The notes: generated by a model not told the origin, from the sequence alone. A stretch of 8,766 nucleotides of DNA from Opitutia bacterium UBA7397 (GCA_002470605.1 DKND01000076.1:1861-10626); one strand, 5' to 3'. Shown: positions 1-6,591, numbered from the stretch's first letter. Numbers and translations: made by a program.

Positions 1-611
1 TCCGCCAGAAGCGTATCGCCGCTCACGGCGATGGCCGGGAAAAGTCGGCGCCATTGATGGACATCGGCCTGCGCCGCGGCGCCGGTGATTTGCTTTCCTT
101 TGCCAGGCGCTAGCACGAGTTTGCCATCCAAAGTGGAAGCCACCTTCACGGCCATCAGAGGCCGCTGGGTGGTGATCCAATGGTTAAAAATTAGGTTAAG
201 GTCTTCGCACTCTTCACCCAAGACTCCTTCGATTACCGAGACCCCCGCCGCACGCAGCAAGTCGAGCCCCTTCCCGGCATGGGCAGGATTAGGATCCAAA
301 GCGCCGACGACAATCGTTCTAAAACCAGCCTGAATAATGGCTTCCACGCAGGGGGGCGTCCGACCATGTGTGCAACAAGGCTCAAGCGTGACGTGTAAAA
401 TCGCATCGGGCCCTGGCTTACGACCCAACGACCTGAGCGCCATAACCTCGGCATGCGGTTCGCCCGCCTTCGCATGAAAACCTTCGCCAACGATCTTTCC
501 GTCCTCCGTGATCACCGCCCCGACCATGGGATTAGGGTGAGTCTGACCCCAAGCCTGGCGAGCGAGCTCCAAAGCTCGGCGCATAGGGGGCTCGCTCGAA
601 ACAAGAGACAC
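1..611 (-). CDS. ribD: RibD, bifunctional riboflavin biosynthesis deaminase/reductase (partial, 3' end beyond window)
   Basis: Cytoplasmic enzyme of riboflavin synthesis. In this family the N-terminal half deaminates the pyrimidine product of GTP cyclohydrolase II and the C-terminal half reduces its ribosyl group with NADPH. About 203 codons are visible. The deaminase domain is complete: THPNPMVGAV near the start, then the zinc site GEPHAEVMAL (His ligand and catalytic Glu) and EPCCTHGRTPPC (two Cys ligands). The reductase domain begins around residue 145 with RPLMAVKVASTLDGKL and is cut at the left edge. The usual WIT of this domain reads QIT here (KGKQITG). The chosen start is GTG at 611-609. 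It puts the Met of MRRALELA at residue 10, close to its place in E. coli RibD; ATG at 584-582 is the alternative. Neither start has a strong Shine-Dalgarno. The start lies 2 nt after the helicase stop, suggesting one transcript and coupled translation. Confidence 0.93.
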   Translation of the reverse strand, partial: MSLVSSEPPMRRALELARQAWGQTHPNPMVGAVITEDGKIVGEGFHAKAGEPHAEVMALRSLGRKPGPDAILHVTLEPCCTHGRTPPCVEAIIQAGFRTIVVGALDPNPAHAGKGLDLLRAAGVSVIEGVLGEECEDLNLIFNHWITTQRPLMAVKVASTLDGKLVLAPGKGKQITGAAAQADVHQWRRLFPAIAVSGDTLLA

Positions 612-613
612 GA

Positions 614-1801
614 TTATCGGTTACGTTTACGAGAAACCAACGCCGCCTTGGCGCTACCAGGCACCAACTGGGGTTCGGAGTAATAACGGAAGTCTTCTAA
701 TTTACGGCGCTCAATCGCACGACCCAGCAGTTGCTCGATCTGCTGCAAGTGATGCATTTCATCTGGAGAGAAAAGTGTGAAAGCTTCGCCTTCCGCGGAA
801 GCCCGTCCCGTCCGACCGATCCGGTGGACGTAGTCTTCGGCATGCTCAGGGACATTGTAATTGATCACGTGGGTCACGCCGCGGATATCAAGCCCGCGCG
901 AGGCGATGTCCGTCGCGACCATGATGGAAAATTTTCCGGACTTAAAACCAGCCAAGGCCGCGGCGCGCTCGGTCTGCGTCCGGTCGGCGTGCATCGTGGC
1001 CACCGGCGTACCATGCCCTTCGATCCATTCCGCGATACGGTCGGCATCACGCTTCGTGCGGGTGAAAACGATGACGGACTTATAACCGCTCTTATTTAAC
1101 AAGGCCAGAAGCAGGTCGTACTTCTGGAAAATATCGACGGGGTAAATCGCGTGTTCAACCGTATCCGCGGCACCTAAGCCAGTCCGGACGTCGATCGTGA
1201 CGGGATCGTGCAAGGCCCAACCGGCGATCCGACCGATGGCTTCACTGATGGTCGCAGAAAATAATAATGTCTGACGACCCTTCGGACAGTAGTTCACGAT
1301 TCGGGTGACGTCCTCGATGAAACCCATGTCGAGCATGCGATCCACTTCGTCCAAAATCAGGATTTTGATGTGCTTCAGGTCGAGCAGCTTCTGCTCATGA
1401 AGGTCGAGCAAACGGCCGGGCGTGGCGATGACGACGTCAACCCCCTCTTCCAAGGCCTTCACTTGGGCGCCGTAACCGACACCTCCATAGAGCAAAGCCG
1501 TACGCGTCCCGAAGTGCTTGCCATACTTTTGGAAATTCTCGTCGACCTGCACAGCGAGTTCGCGTGTCGGTACCAAGACCAGACAACGAGGCTTACCGGC
1601 CGCGGGTCCGAGGATGGAAAGAGCAGGCAAAGCGAAAGCTGCGGTCTTACCAGTACCCGTCTGAGCTGCCCCGATGATGTCTCTGCCGGCCATAATGGCT
1701 GGAATGCCTTGAGCCTGGATGGGCGTAGGGGTCACATAACCGTGTTCGGCTAGTGAGCGCAGGACTGGCTCGGGGAGGCCGAGATCGGAAAACGTAGACA
1801 T
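614..1801 (-). CDS. DEAD-box ATP-dependent RNA helicase, RhlE type
   Basis: An RNA-dependent ATPase that remodels RNA duplexes. RhlE-type members act in ribosome assembly and RNA turnover; the exact role here is inferred. All helicase motifs are visible in the 395 residues: Q-motif region FSDLGL...PTPIQ (4-29), motif I AQTGTGKT (46-53), Ia PTRELA (78-83), TPGR (127-130), motif II DEVD (151-154), SAT (182-184), motif IV VIVFTRT (243-249), motif V ATDIASRGLDI (296-306) and motif VI HRIGRTGR (326-333). Motif II is DEVD, not the family's usual DEAD. The C-terminal tail is short, about 30 residues ending SRKRNR, and lacks the long basic extension of many RhlE proteins. It is therefore close to a minimal two-RecA core. 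The ATG at 1801-1799 has no Shine-Dalgarno but follows a long pyrimidine-rich leader. ribD follows almost immediately. The family is certain; the RhlE subgroup is likely. Confidence 0.96.
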   Translation of the reverse strand: MSTFSDLGLPEPVLRSLAEHGYVTPTPIQAQGIPAIMAGRDIIGAAQTGTGKTAAFALPALSILGPAAGKPRCLVLVPTRELAVQVDENFQKYGKHFGTRTALLYGGVGYGAQVKALEEGVDVVIATPGRLLDLHEQKLLDLKHIKILILDEVDRMLDMGFIEDVTRIVNYCPKGRQTLLFSATISEAIGRIAGWALHDPVTIDVRTGLGAADTVEHAIYPVDIFQKYDLLLALLNKSGYKSVIVFTRTKRDADRIAEWIEGHGTPVATMHADRTQTERAAALAGFKSGKFSIMVATDIASRGLDIRGVTHVINYNVPEHAEDYVHRIGRTGRASAEGEAFTLFSPDEMHHLQQIEQLLGRAIERRKLEDFRYYSEPQLVPGSAKAALVSRKRNR

Positions 1802-1880
1802 AAAGAACGATGAGAAAGCGATACGAAGAGGTAAAGGGGAAGGATAAACGAAGGAATATTAGGAAAGGAGGCAAGTTTCA
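1802..1880 (-). other. Pyrimidine-rich leader of the helicase mRNA with a 16S 3'-end-like motif
   Basis: Read on the minus strand, the roughly 80 nt before the helicase ATG is mostly C and T and has no Shine-Dalgarno. It contains CCTCCTTTC at 1871-1863, identical to the anti-Shine-Dalgarno core of bacterial 16S rRNA 3' ends. A TAATAT hexamer just downstream could be a -10 box, but no matching -35 lies at normal spacing, so no promoter is called. The same bases read as AAAGGAGG on the plus strand, but no start codon opens a frame after them. Confidence 0.35.
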
Positions 1881-1902
1881 CCTGTGTAGTCGACTTACGC
1901 GG

Positions 1903-1920
1903 CGAGTTTGTCCGAGTTTG
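1903..1920 (+). repeat. Tandem CGAGTTTG repeat, 10-bp period, overlapping the tRNA promoter
   Basis: CGAGTTTG occurs at 1903-1910 and again at 1913-1920, one helical turn apart. The second copy supplies the first bases of the TTGACA box at 1918-1923. The first copy supplies a weaker TTGTCC at 1908-1913. The pair could be a binding site on one face of the helix, or two overlapping -35 options. Function is unknown. Confidence 0.4.
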
Positions 1921-1948
1921 ACAATTCGCGGCAGATTCCCTGCATAGG
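1918..1948 (+). promoter_or_regulatory. Candidate sigma-70-type promoter for tRNA-His
   Basis: A consensus -35 box TTGACA lies at 1918-1923, about 55 bp before the tRNA. The -10 box is poor: CATAGG at 1943-1948 with 19-bp spacing (3 of 6 matches), or TGCATA at 1941-1946 with 17-bp spacing. Transcription would begin near 1953-1955. An alternative pair is TTGTCC at 1908-1913 with CAGATT at 1932-1937. The assignment rests on the perfect -35 and on position; the exact -10 is uncertain. Confidence 0.45.
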
Positions 1949-1950
1949 GC

Positions 1951-1970
1951 TTCCTTCTGCGAAGAAGGAA
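1951..1970 (+). promoter_or_regulatory. Perfect inverted repeat with GCGA loop just before tRNA-His
   Basis: TTCCTTCT (1951-1958) and AGAAGGAA (1963-1970) are perfect complements around GCGA, a GNRA-type tetraloop. The hairpin ends 5 nt before the first tRNA base. If transcribed, it would fold in the 5' leader that RNase P removes. If transcription starts near 1953, the left arm would be incomplete in RNA, and the palindrome may instead act as a DNA operator over the start site. Confidence 0.45.
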
Positions 1971-1975
1971 CGAAT

Positions 1976-2053
1976 GGTGGTTGTAGCTCAGTTGGTTAGA
2001 GCACCGGTTTGTGGTACCGGGGGTCGGGGGTTCAAGTCCCCTCAATCACCCCA
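1976..2053 (+). tRNA. tRNA-His, anticodon GTG
   Basis: The cloverleaf is complete. The acceptor stem GTGGTTG (1977-1983) pairs with CAATCAC (2043-2049) with one G-T wobble. The D arm is GCTC...GAGC. The anticodon stem is CCGGT/ACCGG (2004-2008 and 2016-2020), with loop TTGTGGT holding the GTG anticodon at 2011-2013. The T arm is GGGGG-TTCAAGT-CCCCT. The gene encodes the extra 5' G (G-1, base 1976) opposite C73 (2050), the identity pair that histidyl-tRNA synthetase recognises in bacteria. CCA is genome-encoded at 2051-2053. It sits alone between its own promoter region and terminator, so it appears to be a single-gene transcription unit. Confidence 0.97.
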
Positions 2054-2057
2054 CTTT

Positions 2058-2087
2058 AAAGCCCCGGAGCAATCCGGGGCTTTTCTT
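2058..2087 (+). terminator. Intrinsic terminator after tRNA-His
   Basis: An 11-bp perfect stem, AAAGCCCCGGA (2058-2068) with TCCGGGGCTTT (2073-2083), closes on a GCAA tetraloop and runs into a T-rich tail. It begins 4 nt after the CCA end. It should end the tRNA transcript and shield the next gene from read-through. Confidence 0.92.
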
Positions 2088-2133
2088 ATTTATCAATGCC
2101 CCTTGAAACTTTGTACCTCCGTCGCGGTTTCTT

Positions 2134-2136
2134 AGG
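2134..2136 (+). promoter_or_regulatory. Weak ribosome binding site that decides the start at 2144
   Basis: AGG lies 7 nt before ATG 2144. The upstream in-frame ATG at 2096 has no such signal and lies directly behind the tRNA terminator tail. This supports 2144, which also places a signal peptide at the very N-terminus. Confidence 0.5.
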
Positions 2137-2143
2137 TAACCCC

Positions 2144-2941
2144 ATGCGCTTCGCCTTACTCGCCCTTTTCCCGTTGGCCGCCTTGGCCGCGGAACTCAAA
2201 CCTTTGATGGTCGAAACGGACAAGGTGATTTTTTCGGACGATTTCACCCAAGCCCGCGAAATCAAAGCGACCGCCGGAGCCGCCGCTAAAAATGCGACCG
2301 CCCCTCAACCCTGGAATCCGAATCAAGGAACGCGCTGGACCGTCGCCGATGGCGTCCTCAAGGGCCAAGCGTCCACGCCGGAATACCAAAGCTCCCACGA
2401 CTCGCACAAAGGCGTGCATCCTCGTATCGTCCTAAACGCCACCCCGGCGGAATATGCGGTCAAATTCTCGTTCCGGTTGATCGACGGCAAACCCTTCGAT
2501 GCCGCCAGCCGGAAATCGGTCTCACCTTTCCTCGAATTCGGTCACCACATCTCCCGGATCTCCTGGGGCGCCGAGGGAGCGATGCTTCTCGCGGATGCCG
2601 ATAGTCTGGCGATTGATACCGCGAAAGGCTTTAATCTCGAAACCGGAAAGTGGTATACGGTGCTGGCCGAACGTCGCGCGGATGAAATCTATGTGCAATT
2701 TCAAGATGGCCCCTCCTTTCACGGCAAACACGCCAGCTACAAGAGCGACCCTCACGCGGTCATGATCGCCGGACTCGAAGCCGGAAAGATGGAAATCGAC
2801 AATGTGACGGTCTGGTCGATCAAAGCCGGCACGAACCCCGCGTGGGAGGCGACGCTCAAAGCCCATTCGACGATCGCGGAAATCCGTCTGCATGAAGCCA
2901 AGCCGGCGGCCGAAGCCACGCCCAAGAAGGCCAAAAAATAA
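2144..2941 (+). CDS. Secreted protein, probable concanavalin-like/DUF1080-type beta-sandwich
   Basis: This is a 265-residue exported protein. Residues 1-15 (MRFALLALFPLAALA) form a signal peptide with an Ala-x-Ala cleavage site before AEL. There is no lipobox cysteine. The body resembles the DUF1080 (3-keto-disaccharide hydrolase)/LamG-like fold seen in many secreted PVC proteins: VIFSDDF (28-34), W-x-VADGVLKG (65-74), a central strand-rich region, GKWYTVLAER (168-177) with EIYVQFQDG (181-189), and a closing MEIDNVTVWSI (216-226). That family binds or cleaves sugars, but I cannot identify catalytic residues, so activity is not claimed. The tail from about residue 250 is Ala/Lys-rich and looks disordered. 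Start 2144 is preferred over in-frame ATG 2096 because only 2144 gives an N-terminal signal peptide and a nearby AGG. The gene is convergent with the membrane-protein gene, whose stop is 30 nt away. Confidence 0.78.
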   Translation: MRFALLALFPLAALAAELKPLMVETDKVIFSDDFTQAREIKATAGAAAKNATAPQPWNPNQGTRWTVADGVLKGQASTPEYQSSHDSHKGVHPRIVLNATPAEYAVKFSFRLIDGKPFDAASRKSVSPFLEFGHHISRISWGAEGAMLLADADSLAIDTAKGFNLETGKWYTVLAERRADEIYVQFQDGPSFHGKHASYKSDPHAVMIAGLEAGKMEIDNVTVWSIKAGTNPAWEATLKAHSTIAEIRLHEAKPAAEATPKKAKK

Positions 2942-2961
2942 GCCAGCGCCGGACGTGCGCT
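2934..2961 (-). terminator. Weak candidate terminator for the minus-strand gene pair
   Basis: On the minus strand AGCGC (2961-2957) and GCGCT (2949-2945) form a 5-bp stem with a 7-nt loop, followed after a short gap by TTATTTTTT. The T-tract comes from the Lys-Lys-stop codons of the convergent gene. The stem is short and its distance to the T-tract is larger than ideal, so this is tentative. Confidence 0.28.
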
Positions 2962-2971
2962 TTCGGGTGAC

Positions 2972-3472
2972 TTACTGCGCGCCCTTGGCCTTGAAATAAG
3001 CTTCGAGGGTATCGCGGATAGCCTTCTCCAGTTCATCGTCCTTGGCCTTCACTTCCGCATCCAGAACCGGATCACCCACGATGGCGCCTTTGCGGAAATA
3101 ACCACCGTCCCCCGCGAAGTTAATCCGCTGCGCATAGTAGCTTGCGTAACTGATATTATACTTATAACCGGAGGAATAATTCTGGAAACGCAAGGTCAGC
3201 GATTCGGCGGGGTAGTCGGGCTTGATCTTCACGACGGCGGCGCGGAGCAAGGCCAACGCTTCCGGTGCCTCGCATTTGATCCGGTTGTCCATGAACCGTA
3301 CGTCTTCCGGCAGCTCGACCGTGCGCGGAAAGAAAACCCCGGTCCGCACGCCGCGAAACTCCGTATTCGGGACCCCATAATATAAGATCGCGGCCGTGAT
3401 GAGCGTCGTGCCTAGCAGCAGCGCAATATTGACGAAGGGATTCGATTCTTTCTTGAGCTCAACGGCACACAT
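2972..3472 (-). CDS. Hypothetical single-pass membrane protein
   Basis: I do not recognise this 166-residue protein. It has a short polar N-terminus (1-12, with ELKKES), one strong transmembrane segment at about 14-33 (NIALLLGTTLITAAILYYGV), then about 130 residues. The positive residues before the segment suggest the large part faces the periplasm. That part has an Arg/Pro-containing stretch (40-60), one Cys (67), a Tyr-rich patch (YKYNISYASYYAQ, 103-115), and an acidic/basic predicted helix at the end (137-163). No catalytic motif is visible. The gene lies 62 nt downstream of the PVC cytochrome gene on the same strand with no terminator between, so co-transcription is likely. It may be a membrane partner of that protein, but this rests on position only. 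The ATG at 3472 lacks a Shine-Dalgarno. Confidence 0.72.
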   Translation of the reverse strand: MCAVELKKESNPFVNIALLLGTTLITAAILYYGVPNTEFRGVRTGVFFPRTVELPEDVRFMDNRIKCEAPEALALLRAAVVKIKPDYPAESLTLRFQNYSSGYKYNISYASYYAQRINFAGDGGYFRKGAIVGDPVLDAEVKAKDDELEKAIRDTLEAYFKAKGAQ

Positions 3473-3534
3473 GCCGGTGGAGATATCCCGGACGGATACC
3501 GAGGCAATCAGATATGACTCCGCCTCGACGAGGC

Positions 3535-6462
3535 TTACTTCAAAGTCTGCAGGAACGCCTTGATGTCTTCGATTTCCTGCGGCTTTAAGATCAAGCCCAT
3601 CGGCGGCATCGGAGAGACGCCAAGATTCTCGAAGCCTTTGGCCAGGACTTTATTCGGCTCCAACAACGACTCCCGGATGTACGCCGGCGTCCCACGAGTC
3701 GCGATGCCATCGAGGGCGGGACCGATCGCACTGCCCTTCCCTTTCACCATATGGCAGTTCACGCAGGCCGCGATCGGATGCTTAAGGAAGATCTGCTCGC
3801 CACGCTCAGCCACGCCAGCGGTCACGGGAGCTTCGCCCACCAAAGTCAGTTCACACAGCTTCACGTCATCGAAGGATGCATCACCGGCGGCAGCGACCTG
3901 CAGCAGGTTGATGCTGGCTTTGGTCCGGCTGCCACTATTGAAGACGACGTCGACCTCGCCCCATTCCGATTCGCGAGCGACGATCTTCTCGGTCTCGGCA
4001 CGACCGATATGATCATTCAGGCTAGCCTTGCCGCGCATCGCATGAGTCTTGATCCACGCGCTCAAGCGATACTCCGTATTCGGCTTAAGTTCCACGTCGG
4101 CGTGAAGACTTGTATCGACGTCTCCGCGGGCGATGACGCGCACGGAGACCTTGCCGGAATGCACCAGGTTAGGATCCGTCACTATACCCCACTCCACGGT
4201 CTTATTACCGGGCTTGGTCCCATAATCGCGACGCTTCCAGCCAGCGGGGAGTTTCTTATCCGCGGTAAGCTCCTCAAAGCCGGGATTGGGAAGCAAATTG
4301 GGCCCTTCGACATAACTGGCGGTCTTATGCTTCTTGGCGAGCAGACGGGAGGCCTCGTTAAGCCATTCGTCGGACTTCACGGCCGCGTCGGCGCCGAGCT
4401 GACGTACCAACGTCTGTACCTCGGGTGTCGTGGAAAAATCAGCCAGTTTGACGAATGCCGCCAGACGCGTGACGGGATTCTTATCCGCGACGACACCTGC
4501 TCCGAAAAAGAGCCCTTGGGAGGCGACATCATCGCCGAGTGCCCGAATCGCATTTCGTCGTAAAATGTCATCGTGCGACAGCAGGGCCTTCTGGTGGGTT
4601 TCGGCATCTAACTGACCCAACCCCTGGAGCGACCAGAGTGCATGAACGGCAGCGATGCCAGAATTTTCATCCCTTACCCGTTTCTTGAGCTCCGAAATCA
4701 GTCCGATTTTTTGCCCCTCGACGATGGCTTGCTGCGCGCGAAGTCGACCATACTGCGTCGAGCCCGACAAGGCCGCGAGCAGTTCGGCATCGGCGGAGCC
4801 CAGCGCCGGCGAGACCACGGGTTTGGTTTTGGAAATTACCCGATAGATTCGTCCACGGCTGTGGTCGCGCAGCGTATTCTCGTGTGCGCCCCCGCCGCCG
4901 GTCTTTGCATCGTAACCGCCACGAATGACGCTGGGAGTCGGGTTGTGCTGTATGATGAAGTTCTGCCAATCCGCCACCCAGATGGCACCGTCCGGGCCGA
5001 CCGCCGCATAGACCGGAGAAAGCCATTCATCGGAGCTCGCGAGCAGATTGAAGCCGTCCTTGGCGACATACCCCGCACCGTCGGCCTGCACATCCATCAG
5101 CGTCACGACCTTCATCGTCGGCTCACAGACCATGGCCATGCCCTGCAGACGTTCGGGCAGTTGGGCGGAGTAGATAAAATTGGAGCCGGCAGCGGCCGTA
5201 TACCCCCCCATGACGTCGACCTGGCGGAAATTCGGGGTGATCGTGTGGACCTCGCTGACCAGATTGATTTTCTTAGCTGTCATGGCGCGAGCGCCTTTCG
5301 GAAGTACGGAGTTCGGAATGCCGCCGTAGAAAATCGGAGCGGCATTGGCAGTGCCGCCAAACTCATCTCCGGCCGCATTCGCGCTCTGGGCCCAAGTGTT
5401 ATTAGTGAACTGATGGAGGAACTGGATTTTTTGGCCGTCAGCCGTAAAGCGATAACTCCCCATGGCGAATCGCTTATCTTCACCCCCGACCTTGCCTTCG
5501 AAACCGCTATAACCGACGGCCCCGCGTAACCAGTTATCATAACCATACGAAAGATTACTGGCCTGAGCGTGGGTATCACGAATGCCCCAGCCTGTCATAA
5601 TGACCTGACGGACGTCGGCATGATCGCCGCCCGTACTATCTTTCAGAAACAGGAAGTTCGGGGGCTGGGAGACGATAATGCCGCCATGGGCGAAGGTAAA
5701 ACTTGTCGGAATATTCAGGTGATCGGCGAAGACCGTGAACTTGTCGGCCTTGCCGTCGCCGTCGGTGTCTTCGCAGATGACGATCTTATCGTGACCCTGC
5801 TGCTGGTCTTCCATGACGCCGTGCGGGTAATCGGAGGTCTCGGCCACCCAAAGGCGACCGCGATGATCCCAGGCGAACGCAATCGGCTTCATGATGTCTG
5901 GCTCGGAAGCGAAGAGCTTCAGCTCCATGTCGGCCGGGACTTGCGTGCGCTCCATGCTACCCTTCACCGAAAAAGGCTTCTGGAAGGTCAACGGCTTGGA
6001 ACGTTTCTCGTAGTTCGCTACGTTCGGATTTTCCTCGCGGATTTCCGGTTCGCGTTGGGCGAGAAAATTTCGCCAAGCGCCCAGTCGCTCCGGCGAAAGC
6101 CGTGACTCAAGTTCAGTCCGGAACGAAAGCGCCGTAGCGTCAGCCGAGAGCATGAAAATCGGAAGAGCCTGTCCGGACGGTAATGGATAAGATGACCCCA
6201 AAGTCGACTGAGCGGCGGCAGCTGGCTTCACCAAAATGGCATCGTAATAGCCGATACGTGACGCGTCAGGAGACGCTCCAGTCGCATAATCGAACCAAAT
6301 ACCGTCGCGACCGAGTGCCGCCATCAAATCATGGAGCGGCCCCTTGACCGACTGTTCGCTACCCGCCGTATCAAGGTAAAGAATCCGCAGCGGACCTTCA
6401 GCGGCGAAGACCTGTGAAACCGACAATATCAAGATGACACGTAAGACGGCGAAGATTCGCAT
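3535..6462 (-). CDS. PVC-type heme-binding membrane-bound-dehydrogenase family protein with propeller, HEAT-like, jelly-roll and cytochrome c domains
   Basis: This is a large exported redox protein of 975 residues. Residues 1-20 are a signal peptide (cleavage near VFA|AEG). About 24-135 resembles a shortened ThuA-like alpha/beta domain. A family-typical linker (about 150-190, FASEPDIMKPIAFAWD) leads into GRLWVAETSDYP (202-213) and the acidic DTDGDGKAD motif (232-240), which open a beta-propeller to about 545 (closing blades GPDGAIWVADWQ and GRIYRV). Residues 555-715 are HEAT-like helical repeats. Residues 720-872 look like a CBM4/9-type jelly roll (NLLPNPGFEE... FDDVKLCEL). The C-terminus is a class I cytochrome c with CVNCH at 900-904 and possible distal Met at 952 or 955 in PMPPM. 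The family is thought to oxidise sugars or alcohols outside the cytoplasm; the substrate here is unknown. The start has only a distant AAGG. The upstream region is shared with the groEL terminator, so it should have its own promoter, which I cannot pinpoint. Confidence 0.93.
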   Translation of the reverse strand: MRIFAVLRVILILSVSQVFAAEGPLRILYLDTAGSEQSVKGPLHDLMAALGRDGIWFDYATGASPDASRIGYYDAILVKPAAAAQSTLGSSYPLPSGQALPIFMLSADATALSFRTELESRLSPERLGAWRNFLAQREPEIREENPNVANYEKRSKPLTFQKPFSVKGSMERTQVPADMELKLFASEPDIMKPIAFAWDHRGRLWVAETSDYPHGVMEDQQQGHDKIVICEDTDGDGKADKFTVFADHLNIPTSFTFAHGGIIVSQPPNFLFLKDSTGGDHADVRQVIMTGWGIRDTHAQASNLSYGYDNWLRGAVGYSGFEGKVGGEDKRFAMGSYRFTADGQKIQFLHQFTNNTWAQSANAAGDEFGGTANAAPIFYGGIPNSVLPKGARAMTAKKINLVSEVHTITPNFRQVDVMGGYTAAAGSNFIYSAQLPERLQGMAMVCEPTMKVVTLMDVQADGAGYVAKDGFNLLASSDEWLSPVYAAVGPDGAIWVADWQNFIIQHNPTPSVIRGGYDAKTGGGGAHENTLRDHSRGRIYRVISKTKPVVSPALGSADAELLAALSGSTQYGRLRAQQAIVEGQKIGLISELKKRVRDENSGIAAVHALWSLQGLGQLDAETHQKALLSHDDILRRNAIRALGDDVASQGLFFGAGVVADKNPVTRLAAFVKLADFSTTPEVQTLVRQLGADAAVKSDEWLNEASRLLAKKHKTASYVEGPNLLPNPGFEELTADKKLPAGWKRRDYGTKPGNKTVEWGIVTDPNLVHSGKVSVRVIARGDVDTSLHADVELKPNTEYRLSAWIKTHAMRGKASLNDHIGRAETEKIVARESEWGEVDVVFNSGSRTKASINLLQVAAAGDASFDDVKLCELTLVGEAPVTAGVAERGEQIFLKHPIAACVNCHMVKGKGSAIGPALDGIATRGTPAYIRESLLEPNKVLAKGFENLGVSPMPPMGLILKPQEIEDIKAFLQTLK

Positions 6463-6514
6463 GGGGGGTATGCCTTGATGAAAGCCTACGGCCTACTTCT
6501 GGCAATAGGTTCTC

Positions 6515-6525
6515 TCGCCAAAACC
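6515..6525 (+). promoter_or_regulatory. TCGCCAAAACC element upstream of the cytochrome gene
   Basis: This 11-mer lies 53-63 bp before the cytochrome-gene ATG. The same 11 bases occur on the minus strand at 8693-8683, as one arm of the palindrome upstream of groES. Here the second arm is not conserved (CTAGGCG follows). It may be a half-site for the same regulator, or chance. Confidence 0.25.
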
Positions 6526-6591
6526 TAGGCGTTCTTGCGAACGGATCGCAACGGATGTCGTAATCATAAAAGGACTCAGGGGGGCGGGCAC

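Noticed and set aside
1908..2135. 75-codon open frame running through tRNA-His and its terminator
   Set aside because: It overlaps a complete tRNA and its intrinsic terminator, so it cannot be a normal coding region.
2096..2143. Upstream ATG at 2096 as start of the secreted protein
   Set aside because: It would add 16 residues before an otherwise ideal signal peptide, has no ribosome binding site, and starts right behind the tRNA terminator tail.
1976..2143. tRNA-His as an integration site for a mobile element
   Set aside because: No integrase gene, no repeat of the tRNA 3' end and no foreign-looking block is present downstream. The tRNA is followed directly by its terminator and an ordinary gene.
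3503..3534. GCCTC-GTC-GAGGC hairpin just after the cytochrome gene stop as a terminator
   Set aside because: The stem has only 5 bp with a 3-nt loop and no T-tract follows, so it is not expected to stop transcription.
3751..6105. Long plus-strand open frames at 3751-4563, 4642-5529 and 5569-6105 opposite the cytochrome gene
   Set aside because: All three lie in the same mirror frame of the cytochrome gene and arise from its codon bias. They have no recognisable domains and no credible ribosome binding sites.
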